Source of the DNA: Rhodosorus marinus
Lineage: Eukaryota > Rhodophyta > Stylonematophyceae > Stylonematales > Stylonemataceae
Assembly (NCBI GenBank): GCA_029953675.1
Contig: JAMWBK010000003.1
Span: forward strand, 2,294,001-2,358,000
Reading direction: 5' to 3'
DNA length: 64,000 nt
Part shown: piece by piece, positions 9,935 through 21,984 of the stretch
Position numbering within the stretch: position 1 is the first letter of the stretch
Layout of the letters: each line of letters opens with the position of its first letter
The notes under the pieces: generated by a model
Database searches by the model: none
The model's input: the letters and a program-made list of their open reading frames with translations, nothing else
What the model was told of the DNA's origin: nothing
Made by a program: the position numbers and the translations under genes

Positions 9935-11721
9935 ATGGCATTCGTAGGTTTGGAATCGTCGCTATTGACGTTGAGGGGAGTTAGAGATAGTCGTTTGGGC
10001 AAGTCTGTGAGACCTTCACGTGGGAGGGTTTCTGGGAGGCAAAAAGTGAGAATGTCGTTTTCGGCGATTGCGGGCATCCCTGTTGATCCGGCAATTGCGG
10101 TGACCACGATTGCGAGTATAGGCCAGCTCATGGTGGCCATCCTGATTGGTGTCCTTTCATCAAAACGGGGGATCTTGACGAAGGAGAATGTCAAAGTGCT
10201 GAGCACGATCAACTACAACATCTTGCTGCCGTGTCTATCCTTAAGTAGTGTGATTCGAGCGTTTCAGACTGATGTCATTGTTGGGCTTGGAATCCTACCG
10301 ATTGTTGCTGGCCTGCAAATCCTCTTGGGCCTCGCCTTAGGTAATCCTTGGCACACGACGTTGCATTAGGTCTCGAAGGCTGCGCGCTTCTTACTCTCTC
10401 CTGCGTTTCGACATAGGCTTCTTGTTCTCAAAAATTTTGAAGATTGAGTCGGAGGCAGACAAGCGAATCATGATTGTGTCGTCTGCCTATATCAACGGCG
10501 GCACCATTGCCCTATTTCTTTCTTCGACGTTGTTCGGTACGAACTTGGTGAAGTCTGCGGAGTTTATTGCAGCTGTTTCGCTCTACCTGATAGGTTGGAG
10601 CGTCCTCTTCTGGACGATTGGCTATTCGTAAGGCTCGCCAACCACTTTTTTGCTGGTATATGAGAGTCTAAGGACCTCTCTGATGACCCACCACCGTTCT
10701 TTTCTGGCGATGCGTCTTGCGGGTAGGATCCTTACCAATTGGAACTCGAGCGCGGTTGGAGGAGAGGCACAGTCTACTATTAGCGTCCGTGAGACAATGG
10801 CGAACGTATCTTGGAAAAGGGTTATTTCTCCTCCCATTATCGGTACTGGTCAACAAGTTCCTACTGCTGTTCACTTCGTAATAATGGGTTGTGGTCCACC
10901 GAAGACCTGTCTGTGGCAGCCATCTCTCTACTTTGAACAGTCTCCTGACGTTCCCCTTTTCCTACTCGTTTGATTTTGCCTCCTTGTAGCTACCATCGTT
11001 GGCGCGGCGATTGGCTTCACGAAGCCGCTTCAACAAATGTTCCTCACACCTAGAACGCCGCTGAACATCGTCTACCAAGGAGTCAGTGGGTTAGGCGTTG
11101 CCTGTGCGCCTTGCGCAGTTTTGATTCTCGCAGGTAGTTTGATGAATCCACCAGCTGACAATGGAATGTGAGTTGTTTTCAGTTCTCCTCGCATTTTTTG
11201 ACACGTGCTTTGTGAGTGCGATCAGTTCGTATGCTCTGATCACCTTTAATCTTACGCCTTCTTACGCTGTGTACAGAGTTGAATCTCCTGTACTGGCCAG
11301 ACGACGGTCGCCACGCCGCAACCTTTTTGAAATTGTGCTGGCTGTGGGTGTAACTCGGTTTATAGTGTTTCCCGTCCTAACATCGTACTTCTTGCTGAGT
11401 GCATATCATCGAGGATGGTTTGCCAGGAACTCCATGGTGCGTCCGGCAGTACCAATGCGAGAGAAGCGATGAGGAATGTCGTCGGTAATTCTTGTTCACA
11501 TTTCTTGTTCATTTTCCGTCCCGGCTGTCCAGGTTTACTTCACAATTCTCTTGGAGTCTGTTATGCCTCCTGCACAGAACATTGCCCTGGTGCTACAACT
11601 TGAGAACAAACCAGGAGCTGCTTCACGAGCGGCGAAGATACTACTGATTCTATATATAATTGCCCTTCTTCCAGTGTCAATATTCGCTTCATTAGGAGCA
11701 ACCTGGTTTTTCGGCGGCTAA
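9935..11721 (+). CDS. AEC-family membrane carrier (auxin efflux / PIN-LIKES type)
   Basis: Exons 9935-10340, 10417-10627, 10727-10842, 10990-11167, 11277-11436 and 11533-11721 give 419 residues with matched splice phases. About nine or ten hydrophobic segments in two bundles are separated by a central hydrophilic loop (about residues 200-250), the AEC fold. Typical features are ILTKENVKVLSTINYNILLPCLSLSSV after the first helix and ESVMPPAQNIALVLQL near the end, the crossover-type Pro/Asn stretch of the second bundle. Known: AEC proteins move small organic anions; plant PIN and PILS proteins carry auxin across the plasma or ER membrane. The first 42 residues are basic and Ser-rich with Phe at position 3 and no helix, like a plastid transit peptide. 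A plastid envelope location is therefore inferred. The substrate is unknown. Confidence 0.85.
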
Positions 11722-12904
11722 ATTTCACAAATTCCTCTCTTATGCGAAGATCTCGTTGTCTGAGAAAAAACAGAAACGGGGCTGGGTGCTTCCAATTTCA
11801 GCAGCTTTTTCGTCTACGGATTCGAGCCGCATCAACCAGGCCAGGCAAGATGTTTCGTATCCCCTAAGAGGGAGATCCTTGTGGTATTCAGTCCTGATGC
11901 TCCATCCTCAAAAGGACCCAACTCTGACTGGAAGAAAGGAAGTCATTAGCAAGGCTGCCATCGAGCCATGGCTTTCATCGCAGCACAGCACTTCACTCAG
12001 AATATGCACCCTCTGAGGCTCCGTTTAATCAGATGAGTTGTATGCTTTGGACTGACTCCCAAAACAACCTCATCAATGCTGTTGACCAGCGTCTGCCAAT
12101 GCCTGCAAATCGGAGTGGGCCCATTTGCTACAACCGAAAATGTCCTTTCTTCCAATACTCTAATAAAAAAAAATATATCCTTAAATTGGCAAATATAGTC
12201 CTTAAATTTACAAAATATACGAAACCAACTAGCCATTTAAAAAATAAAAACCGCTTCAATCCAATTCTCAATCAATAAATCCTCGATCGCCGTTCCTATG
12301 GCCAATCCATATCTCCCCCATCATTTACTCTCTTTCAATTGGATACATGCAGTTCTCTACCCAATAGAACTCTAGAAAATAATAAAGTTTTCCACAACAA
12401 AAACGTATATTCCTTCAATTCATTGGCTTAAAAATTAACTCTACATATTTTCAACAAAAACTCAAACCCTAAGATTTTTCAACTTGAAGGATCAGTCATT
12501 ATTTATCTATTTGGTTGGAAATTATTTGCTCTATCCAATCATTATACATCTATTCAATCGATATAAGATATTATTATTATTTTTTGATGGATTGGATCCG
12601 GTTTTGTTTGGTTTGCAGGACATGAATGGATTTGGGTAAGTAGGGGCAGAGAGGTTCGCTGGAGTCCGCGGGATGGGCGGGGAGGGGTGTGTTGGTTGGG
12701 GGAAGAAGAATTCCTTCCTACTACAAGCAAATAGGTTCATCTAGATTTCTCTGTCTATTTTTTCTTGAGGCTTGGTGAGGGATCGCAATTTTGTTGTTTC
12801 GAGGAAGGGGAGGAGTTTGTGTTGGGTTTCGGATGGGGGGTGTTGGGATCTGAAAACTTTGTTCGTTTTCGGTGAGGAGGGGCGGGGGAGGTTTCGGTTT
12901 CAGG
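11722..12904. other. Intergenic spacer with G-rich 5' flank
   Basis: AT-rich from 12160 to 12600 without coding signature. From about 12640 the plus strand becomes rich in G and T up to the next start codon, matching a pattern seen upstream of other genes in this window. Confidence 0.55.
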
Positions 12905-14278
12905 ATGATTGGATTTGCAGATTCGATTGGAGCGGGGGTGTTTCGTCCATTAGGTCGGAACGGTGGTAAGAGAAGATGTGAGAATCGTGGTGGTTCGAGA
13001 ATGGCTGTAGCGCCCTCCACTGATGCCGAGTTCGTGGAGGCTTTTGGGAAAATGGTTCGTGGTGAGTGGATTGGGCACGAGTTTTCGTTTGATGGAGAAA
13101 CTGGAGAATTGGAGGCAAGTACAGCAGTGGCGTTGAGGCTTTTGTGTTTTAACGGTGTTAGTTGACTCGATTTTTCACGATGATTGTTCCCATTCATAGC
13201 CGTTGGCAGATGGATACATTCCTGAAGAATTTCTGAACTGGGGTGTGACGCCCTCTGGATTTGAGTCCAACAACTCGCATATTCTAAGGGGAGATAAGCT
13301 TTATAGAAAGCATACGAGAATTATTCCTACTGTCGACCATTTCTCCGATCACACGGATGTTGAGGAGGACACCTTTATTCACGACATCAACAGTGCGGGC
13401 TTTACGCTCTTCGATTGTGGGAGCTACGCCTTCGCGCCCGAGAAGGTGAGATCCAGCGCAGCGACCCAGTACCCATTTTCTTGCTGTCTCTGATTTACGT
13501 TCTTGTCTAGTACGTAGGTTATCGAGAGGAAATCTCTGTTAGACAAAGTCCCAAAAATCGAAGTCTGCCTTCGCGATTCCGTTTCAAATCCCGGCTTTCG
13601 TGTTGTTGGCGTAATGAGGTTTGACTTCAGTACTGGAAGGTTCTTTAAATCTCAGCAGGTAGGCTCTGGAATATACTACGTTCTCGGTGATTCGATCATG
13701 GTAGCATGCTAACGAGATCTTTTCGTTGCCGGGCGTTGCAGCTTTTCCACGAAAAGTTTGACATGGACTGGTCCAATGGCCAGTTCATTGAAGTTGGTAC
13801 CGGATTTCGAGCGGAGTGGGGGAAAACCGAGACGACGAAGGAAGCTCACGTTAGTGGCCTTTGGCGCGGTGAAAATGGATCTGAGAGGGAAACCAACCTC
13901 GACGATGACATCACGCAGGTGATTTGCCTTGATCCAAAACTTTTGATTTTTTTTTTTGCTTCCCACTTGCAGGTAGCTCTCTATATTCGCGTTTACTGAG
14001 CAGTTTTACTATCTCGCACAGGCGCTGCTTCTTCCCGGGGGACTCTTCCTGTTGTCGGACAAGGCTGATGACGGAGGGATGCAGCTTGAACTAGGGTGGC
14101 TTGTTGACGAGACCGCGAGGTAAGCGTCATTCTTAAGCGAACAGGGAAGATCCTAGATGAAGCCTTTCGTCCTCACACAGTTGGTTTCGATGATTCTTAC
14201 AGAATTACGATGATTACGAGATATTCCGCGGAGGGAGACCTTCTCGGCTCCACTAGAAATGTGGAGAGAAGAGTCTAA
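12905..14278 (+). CDS. Plastid-type protein, possibly lipocalin-like (DUF3598/CpeT-like), function unknown
   Basis: Exons 12905-13114, 13200-13445, 13518-13658, 13742-13918, 14022-14119 and 14203-14278 join in frame to 315 residues. The first intron starts GCAAGT and is a GC-AG intron. The N-terminus (MIGFADSIGAGVF, then a run of Arg and Lys up to GSRMAVAP) looks like a plastid transit peptide with Phe at position 4. The mature part starts FVEAFGKMVRGEWIGHEFSF, a Trp-containing opening like lipocalin-type lyases and DUF3598 proteins, and ends in beta-strand-like segments (LELGWLVDE, ITRYSAEGDLLGSTRNVERR). Inference: a soluble plastid beta-barrel protein, perhaps pigment- or lipid-related. The family name is a guess from general layout; a profile search would decide. 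Gene structure is well supported. Confidence 0.75.
13115..13199 (+). other. GC-AG intron
   Basis: The exon ends GAATTGGAG and the intron begins GCAAGTA; the acceptor is TTCATAG. No GT donor nearby keeps the frame, while this one gives ELE-PLADGYIPEEF. The rest of the donor (AAGT) fits the consensus. Confidence 0.7.
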
Positions 14279-14567
14279 ATAACTCTCAGCGGACGAACAC
14301 CACGGGATGGGACCAGTTCTCCCAGCGAGAGAGAGAGTTGGTTGGTGGATTGCGGGATCATTTTATCTCAGAACATCGCTTGTGCAAAAAAAAAATAAAT
14401 TAGAAGACGACTCAAACGCCATTTCGCGGACCCCGCCCGCTTGCTAATAAAATTACAATTGGACAAAGAGCCAGGTTCTATCATGCTCTTGTGCCAGAGT
14501 GTGAATCGCGCGTCCAGCGTAGGTACCTTCACATCCACAACGCTGACGGACCGGCTCGTGTTGGGGC

Positions 14568-16068
14568 CTAGACTGACAATTCCTTGACCTCGTTTGCTGC
14601 GTTGCTGAGCTCAATTTGTACGCAGGTTTCCTCTACACCGAAACGTTGAAGCTTGCTCGAAACTTCATGTAGAATGGCGTCCCTATCCACCCGTGGATTC
14701 ACAAGCACCTTCGCCGATGCAAAGTGAACTCCATTCTGATGTTCGGTCAAGGAGAATGTGACAAGTTAAGCCATCTATTCAGTCCAAAAGCTCAGATTAG
14801 AGTCTATGCTCAGTGTCCTCGTTGGACTCTTACCGTTATCGACCAAACGTGAAGGTCACGTACAACGCTAACTCCTTCAATTTCCTTAATGGCGGCTTCT
14901 GCCTCATCCGGCTTTATGCTTCTGGGTGCTATCTGCATCAGAATTCGCAGTACGCCTACCAGCAGAGGGCCGTTCATGAAAACAATAATAGCAACGATGA
15001 AAAAGCTCAAGACCGGGTCAAGCCAGGTCCAAGAGGGAACGAACGTGATCACCAACGCAGCACTGAATACTACCAAGTTTTCCAAGCAGTCCGTCACAGC
15101 GTGATTAAACACTGCACGCATGTTCGCACTCGGACTGGAGAAACACAAGGACAAAGAGTAACAATCGTAAGCAAGGAACTTTTCCCCGTCGCAAAGTCAG
15201 GACGCGAGATTGTGACGAGAGCTTACTCGTGGGAAGGATATAGAACCAGAGCTATTAAAATGTTCATCAGGCAGGATGCGAGGGCGGTACACGCAATCAT
15301 AACGCCTTTTACAGCATCTCCAGGGTTCATCAGTGCCTTTACCGCCGATACGGCAATTGTGCAGGCGAAAAATAGCAGCAGCGATACTGAAACGAAGGCC
15401 GCAATTGTCTGAAAACAGAAGTCAACCATGCAGAAACTGCTTAGTTCGAAGCTTTTCAGAAAGCTCAGTATGAGAAAATGCGATACCTCAGCTCTCTGGA
15501 ACCCGAAAGACGCTGCTTTGCTAGGGGCTCTCTTTCCCAGAATTGCGGCCAGTAACGCCAGTATAATAGCTAAGCAGTCGAGCATGGTATGTACACCCTC
15601 TACTGCTAAGGCGTGACTGTTGGAAATCCACGCCGTGATAAAAATTCCTACCACTAACACCGCATACAGCACGAGTGCGATGGAAAGCTTTGTTGTCCCA
15701 CTTTTCCGGTGCCTTTTCAGTCCATGTGAATGGAAGATCAGAAAGTGCGAGTGGTCATCGTCAGCGCCACACCCGTCGTGGTCATGATCGTGATCGCGAC
15801 CGTGACCATGATCATGCCCACAGCTATGCCCATGATCGTGTCCGTTCTCATGAGAATGCCTATGATCGCCATTCTCCAAGTCTCGCTCTTTCTCATGCTC
15901 GTGGCCTCCGCCATGGTGTCCCGTGCTTACCAGTGGCTCCTCTGAAAGTCCAAAGTCAGCCTGCAGGTCTCCCAAGTCAGCCAAATCTCCACTTCCCTCG
16001 TCGCTGCCAACGTCATTCGCGAAAACGATAGTGGTCTCATCCGTGTCAACCCCACCCTCCCTCCCCAT
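14568..16068 (-). CDS. Cation diffusion facilitator (ZnT-type zinc transporter)
   Basis: Minus-strand exons 16068-15487, 15408-15227, 15134-14834 and 14735-14568 give 410 residues. Six hydrophobic helices follow a 110-residue hydrophilic N-terminus carrying a dense His/Asp run (about residues 66-110, DHGHGRDHDHDHD). Zinc-site motifs HTMLD (helix 2) and HAVTD (helix 5) fit the HxxxD/HxxxD pattern of zinc-selective CDF proteins. The linker FGFQRAEV and the C-terminal domain start HVWSITNG are also typical. Known: CDF proteins exchange cytosolic Zn for H+, filling vacuole or Golgi. The His-rich segment normally lies between helices 4 and 5; here it is N-terminal. The gene is convergent with the upstream plus-strand gene (289 bp between stops). 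The start is the first ATG, with a C-rich 5' flank. Confidence 0.9.
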
Positions 16069-18437
16069 CTTCCCTCACCGAAACCAACACCTCCCAGTCA
16101 ACTAAAACAACAACAGCTCAAGACACAGACAGCTTCAGCTCATATCAAGCAAATACCATCACACATGCACTCCTCTTAACAAACCCATATAGGTCCCATC
16201 CCACCCGCCTCAGACTTTGACGCTCTCGCGTTCCTCATATACCCATTTCCATCACCTCCCCCAACTCCAAAAAAATAGAACGCTCAGGTGGGCGTTGGGT
16301 GGGAGCAGCTGCTCCCACCGCACAGCCTGGCCAACTCACCTTTTCAATTCTCAAATTGCCTAAACGATCCTAAACAATGCTATCTTCTTTACAACCTCTC
16401 AAAAATATTCACAATACAAAAATATTTATTAGAGAACTTCTGGAGACTTGTATCAGATCAAGCCCGACAACCCGATAAGAAGCTTAGGATGGGTAACGGT
16501 AATTTCCATATTCTCCTAATTTGAAAAATGTAAATAAAAGGGTTTACATTAAAGGATGACAAGCATAGCTTTGGGGGGGGGGGGGGGGGTAGATTCAGAA
16601 TTGTTTATTTGATGCCTGTCAAAACTAGCATCACAGAAGGTACTTATTTGTTTAGTAAATTAAATTTGCTCGAAAGGAGCTCGTGTTTTGGGACTTCCTC
16701 CCCTTTTTGAAAACACCCGCTAGTTTTTAAGTTTATTCATGTTCATTGTCAGGTTTGACCTTTTTTTAAGATAGCGTGGGGTGGAAAGTAGGAACCTGGA
16801 ACGCTCCAGTTTCGCTGCATAGACAATTCCCTTTTTTATACTCTTCGGCCATATTCTAGTATTTCGAGCGCAAAAGACGAGGGGGTGCATTTGAAACAGG
16901 AACCTTTCGATTTCGTTTTCGAAGTTTTTGAATATGATTATTGGGTGTTCTGCAGGGTCCTGAGCTTGAAAAGAATTTATGCGATATTGGTCTAGATCTA
17001 GAGCAGAAATGGATTGCGCACTTTATCGTCAGTGGACTGAGAGCCCAACACCTATTGGCGGTTGGATTCGAGCTGTCCTCGCTTTACTGTTTTGTTAGTA
17101 GCCCAGCCCTACAGATGGAAGTGCTGAGCGAGGTTGGGCTCAGGAAAAAGTAGAAGGATGGGGTTGAGCTCAGCACACCCATGGACTGAACCCAATGCCT
17201 ATAGAAGTCACCCAATTCTGAGGTGCGGACTGACGAGCCCTTAAACGGATGCAAACCCTGAGATGGACTGAACGATTTTCACAGCGTGCTAGACCAGTTT
17301 ATGCGGCACCCAGAACACATCGAAGTAAGAAGATAGACCAGTTTTAAGAAGCGCATAACCAGTCTCAGCCTATCCGCAACTACGCTGTACTTCCACTATC
17401 GCCCTCGCAGAGCGTCGTACCGCTGAGGGAGAATGCGCTGGAAAATCTCAGCAGGTAGAAAATTTTCCCGCTCTCCTCCACAGTGCCCAGCCACTTTTGC
17501 TTCAAAGACAGTGCTAGACCCCACCGCGCCTTTGCCTGCCCTTCTCGTTGACCTCACATAGACCATCGTACCCACGCATACCCCTTACACTCAATCAACC
17601 ACATCGCGAAATTGACTAACTTGTTGCCAAAAGACACCCACTGAACCTCAAAATTACATTGCAATTTCGAAACCTTACACAACACGTGCCATCATTCCCT
17701 AAGTTTAGAAAGAAAGGGGAAAAATATAGAATAATTCATAATTCGTTTAGTTTTGTTCTTTTTTGCAAACTCTGATTGGATGGTATACATCGCTTTTACC
17801 GAGGAGGCGGGCCACAGAAAGAAAAAACAAAAAACCACCGTTACCACGAATTGCGAAGGGCTTTCGTTTTACGTCTGACAGGGAAGACACTGAACGCACA
17901 CACACACTCCACGCCATGTGTAATTTTCTATCTGACATTTGAACGCGGGGTCGGGATTGCTTTGTGTGTTTTTTAAATATCCAAAAGAGTTTTCTTCTGG
18001 GTGGGGGGATTTGCTGAGGATTGGATTGTTTGTGGTGAGTTTCGGGGGCAGAGAGAAGGGAAGGAGGAGGTGTGGTTATGGAGGAGGGGTAGATGAAAAA
18101 ATTTCCTTTTACAATCCTTTAACGGGTTTTCATATAGTAATTTCGTATTTGTTGATGGAACTTCTACGAATCTGGAGTGATTTCGAAGTCGGTGGCATTT
18201 TACTTTGATGAATTTGGGCTTGGGTTTTGGGTTGGGTGGGAAAGGAGGGTGGCGGGTAGATTTGGTTTTTTAGGGGGAGGGGCAGGGGGCTCGACAAGGA
18301 CGTTGGGCGTAGTGTTCTGAGCTGGGTGGCAGAACGAGTTGTTTCTGTTGTATTTGGAGACTGCACGAGAGCGCGTTCTTGATGTTTGGTCTGGCTGCGG
18401 TTGTGGTGGGAATGGTTTTCTGATGAAGAAGACAAGG
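16069..18437. other. Long spacer between divergent genes
   Basis: No supported gene. The flank of the minus-strand transporter (16090-16310) is C-rich on the plus strand. The flank of the MutS2 gene (17980-18420) is G-rich. A run of 17 G lies at 16573-16589. Plus frames at 16941-17153 and 17939-18208 lack family features. Several short TGGACTGA copies (about 17035, 17184 and 17265) suggest a small degenerate repeat. Confidence 0.55.
16573..16589 (+). repeat. Homopolymer of 17 G
   Basis: Uninterrupted G run in an AT-rich spacer. It could form a G-quadruplex or be length-variable. Confidence 0.9.
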
Positions 18438-21168
18438 ATGACGAGTTTTGTGGCTGCTGGCGTTATTGGACGTGTTCGGGGCAGCTCAGCTTTGTGTACG
18501 ACTAGAGCTGGTGACAAGCGTGTAAGGCGGGCGCCTGTAGCTGGGCTTGGTGTTCAGTCCAACAAACCTGATACCGATCCTGAGGAACAGGTTTTGGATG
18601 TGGAGATAGAGAGTTTAAACCTCTTAGACTGGCCTGAGATTACGAAGAATGTCTCCCGGTTTGCCTGTACAGACTGCGGAAGGGAAGTGCTGGCAATAAA
18701 TATGCCTCTCGCGGAGTCTGTAGAGGAGGCAGAGCTTCTCCTACTCGAGACTCATGAAGCGACGTTGATTGAGAACAGCGACCTTTGCCTTGATTTTTCG
18801 GGAGCTGGGGAAATCGAACGATACGCTCAGCTTGCGAGCAGAGGAAGCTCGCTCTCTGGTACCGAGCTCGCCCGTATTGCAGACACTTTACGTTCCATGA
18901 GGAAAAACAAGAGGGCAATCGAGGACTTCGCTGATTCAGAAGAGCTGATTGCACTCGTCGAGGTGGTGGCAGATCTGAGCACCAAGGCTGAGCTGGAACG
19001 AGAAATTCGTCGATGTATCGACGGGGAAGGGCGGGTACTGGACTCGGCGAGCCGCGAACTCTGCGACCTGCGCAACGATGCCAAGGATGTTCAGGCCCTC
19101 ATAATGACGTCACTGAACGAGACAATGGCAAGGAAAAGAGACGCCCTTCAAGACCGTATTGTAACTACTAGATACGATCGGTTTGTCCTTACTGTGAAGG
19201 CATCTCAGAAGTCCAAGGTTCCTGGAGTAGTGCACGACTCTAGTTCAAGCGGACAGACTCTGTACATAGAACCGAAAGAAGTCAAAGAGCAGAATGATAG
19301 GATGCGCGTATTAGCGAGGAAGGAGCAAGCGCTGGTGGAAAAGGTCTTATCTGATTTGAGCGCTCTCGTGGGTAACGAGGCGGACGACCTGGAATCGGTT
19401 CAGTATGCCCTCACGAGACTTGACCTCGCGCAAGCGAGAGCTCGACACAGCATAGCGCTGAATGCCGTACAGCCCAAGTTCTCCAGCGGAAGCTCCGACG
19501 AAGGTTATGTTCTTGATCTCCGCGGGGCAAGGCATCCACTTTTGCTTTGGCAGAAGCGCAATTCCAGCGAACCGGGATCCGATATTGATGAGGTCATCCC
19601 TTCAGATTACAAACTGTTCAACGGTACAAAATGTGCAATCTTAACAGGGCCGAATACTGGAGGCAAGACTGTGTGCCTAAAGAACCTCGGCGCTGCCGTT
19701 CTCATGGCAAGAGCCGGGCTCTTTGTATGCGCTGAAAAAGGTATGCGTTGATCCTTGGTTATGAGAGATATCCCTTCCTGTTAGCGACGAAAAACTCTTT
19801 TTTGGCTGACCCCCCCGTTGATTTTCTCGAAACACTCGCACAGCGAGATTCCCGTTCTTTGACAAGGTGCTGGCTGATATCGGGGATGATCAGTCCATTG
19901 TACAGTCGTTGAGTACTTTCTCAGGGCATGTGCAGAGATTGAAGAGGATTCTTCAATCGGCGACGCCGAAGTCGCTGGTTCTACTGGACGAAGTGGGAAG
20001 CGGAACAGACCCGGCGGAAGGCTCAGCTTTGGGAATGTCGCTCCTCCAAAAGCTAAGCAATACAGTTCAGTTGGTTATGGCCACCACTCATCACGGTGAG
20101 CTGAAGACGTTGAAGTACGCTGATGATAAAGGTCGCTTTGAGAACGCCAGCGTCCAATTCGATGACGAGAAGATGCGGCCGACGTACAAGCTTATCTGGG
20201 GCATTCCTGGAAGATCCAATGCCCTTTCTATCGCCAGCCGACTGGGACTTAGCAAGGAGATTATCGACTGCGCGGAAGACTATTTAAGTGGCAGCTCCAA
20301 CAAAGATGTAAACATGGTTATCGCTGCATTAGAGAAGCAACGCGCAGAATTGGAAGAACTGAACAAGAGATTGAGTGAGAAGGAAGCGGAAGCGGAACAG
20401 GCAGCGAAGACCTGGCAGGAAAAGGTGATGGCCTTTGAGCAGGAGGAAAAGTCCGAGAGAAGACGACTCCGAGCTGATCTAGAGAAGGAGTTCGAGGCTG
20501 CAAAAGGAGAGGTCCGGGACGTTGTGCGAAGTATGCAGAAAGCTGGTCTCAGCTCGAAATCTGCAAATTCAGCGCGCGACCAGCTGGTGGAGATGAGTGA
20601 TAGGCTTTCCAAGAAGACAGAGGGAAACAAGAAGAATGGCTTCTACGAGGCCGACAACGTGAAGGAGGGCGACCTTGTGTGCGTGGAAAGGCTCGGGGAC
20701 AGTCCCGTCAAGGTTGTGGAGCCACCGGGCCCAAAAGGGGACGTCACGGTCATGTTGGGGCAGATGAAGATGAAGGTGAAGCTGGAAGAGCTCTTGCCAG
20801 TGACCTCGAATAACCCTAGCTCAGCACCCGGTGGACTGTCTGCTCGTAGATCCCCCGCTCCAGCGGGCTTCAAGCGGCATCGCGGATCAAAGAAAGCGGC
20901 GGGCAAGGTTTCGCTCGTGCACGTAAAAACTGCTTCTAACACCGTTGACATTCGAGGTAAACGGGTGGATGAAGCGCTTGACTCTGTGCGGGAGGCGATC
21001 AACGGAGCGTTTGGGTTTGGAACGATGTGGATTGTACATGGACATGGGACTGGAGCTCTGCGGCAGTCAGTTCGGGAGATGTTGAAGCGAAGCAAACTTG
21101 TACAAAAGTTTGAGGACGCCGATCGTTTGGACGGTGGTTCCGGAGCCACAGTTGTATATTTCAAATGA
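18438..21168 (+). CDS. mutS2: MutS2-type ATPase/endonuclease, plastid-targeted
   Basis: Exons 18438-19740 and 19844-21168 give 875 residues. In order: a presequence (MTSFVAAG, then Arg-rich), MutS core and clamp regions, ATPase with Walker A GPNTGGKT (spanning about residues 417-424), Walker B VLLDEVGSGTDPAEGSALG and ATTHHGE switch, a long coiled coil (AELEELNKRLSEKEAEAEQ), and a C-terminal Smr domain (VDIRGKRVDEALD, then IVHGHGTGALR). Known: MutS2 lacks mismatch-recognition domain I; it acts on branched DNA and, in bacteria, on collided ribosomes through Smr. Plants and algae carry plastid copies of cyanobacterial type. An upstream in-frame ATG (18423) exists; 18438 was preferred because it puts Phe at position 4, as in other plastid proteins here. 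Confidence 0.93.
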
Positions 21169-21984
21169 GTTGGAAGGGGAACAAGTACCAGCCGGCATTC
21201 GACATCGGACAACATGTTCTGTAGATCAGTTACTAGATGTAATACTTCAATTTTGTAACCTTTGTAAACGACTTTTTAACTTCCTGATCCTACGGCCAAC
21301 AAGGCCGACCTCGCAGTGGGGGTCGGCATACCTCGGCAAACACGCGCAACCGCCCTACGCACGTACCACCTTTCCATCCTCGGGAGTCCCTACAGTTGGA
21401 GGTGATCAGAACAAGTACCTTTCTCCCGTCGTGCTGTACGTTCGTCAATTCCGAACTGGGAAAGCGCAAGCTTTCTGAAGCAATGAACTCCGATAATCGT
21501 GATCACACCCACAGCCAAAGCTCAGCAGTTTCTGCTCTTTCCAAGCTCTTTCCTCGCTCTCCTGGGCTTTTTTGTCTGTTGTCATCGTGCCCGGTCAGGT
21601 TCCGTGGAACAGGCGAACAGAACTCCGACCTCACTACTCGAACGAGCGAGCTCGCCTGAGTCCTCTGTGTGCAAACGGAGAAGATATAAAAAGCGGATTA
21701 TACGTTACGCTTCTTCACAGCGACAGATCTTATTCCCAGTTTCTTCACAGGGTTTGCAAAGCAAACAAACCATAATGGGGAGCGATCGGATGAGGACATT
21801 TTCAAGTTCATCATCAAGTATATAGTAGTCGTTGAAAGACTCGTTTTGAGATTTTGTTCATTATTAGAGGAAGAGGGTGTGGCAGGAGGCGGGTTCGGGC
21901 GTGGCGAAGATCGTTGAGAGGCGCTTTGGTCAACGGACTGCAGAGATTTCGTGGGGTTTTATTAAGTTTTTGAGCTGGGGAAGA
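21169..21984. other. Spacer and possible 5' exon of MIC60
   Basis: Short frames without features. The ATG at 21775 opens a Ser-rich 16-codon frame, but its splice donors are out of phase with the MIC60 exon, so it was not used. The acceptor TTATTAG at 21867 would allow the MIC60 frame to extend 39 codons upstream. Confidence 0.45.

Noticed and set aside
20643-21215. A 190-codon minus-strand frame
   Set aside because: Shadow of the MutS2 C-terminal exon, whose Smr domain is unmistakable.
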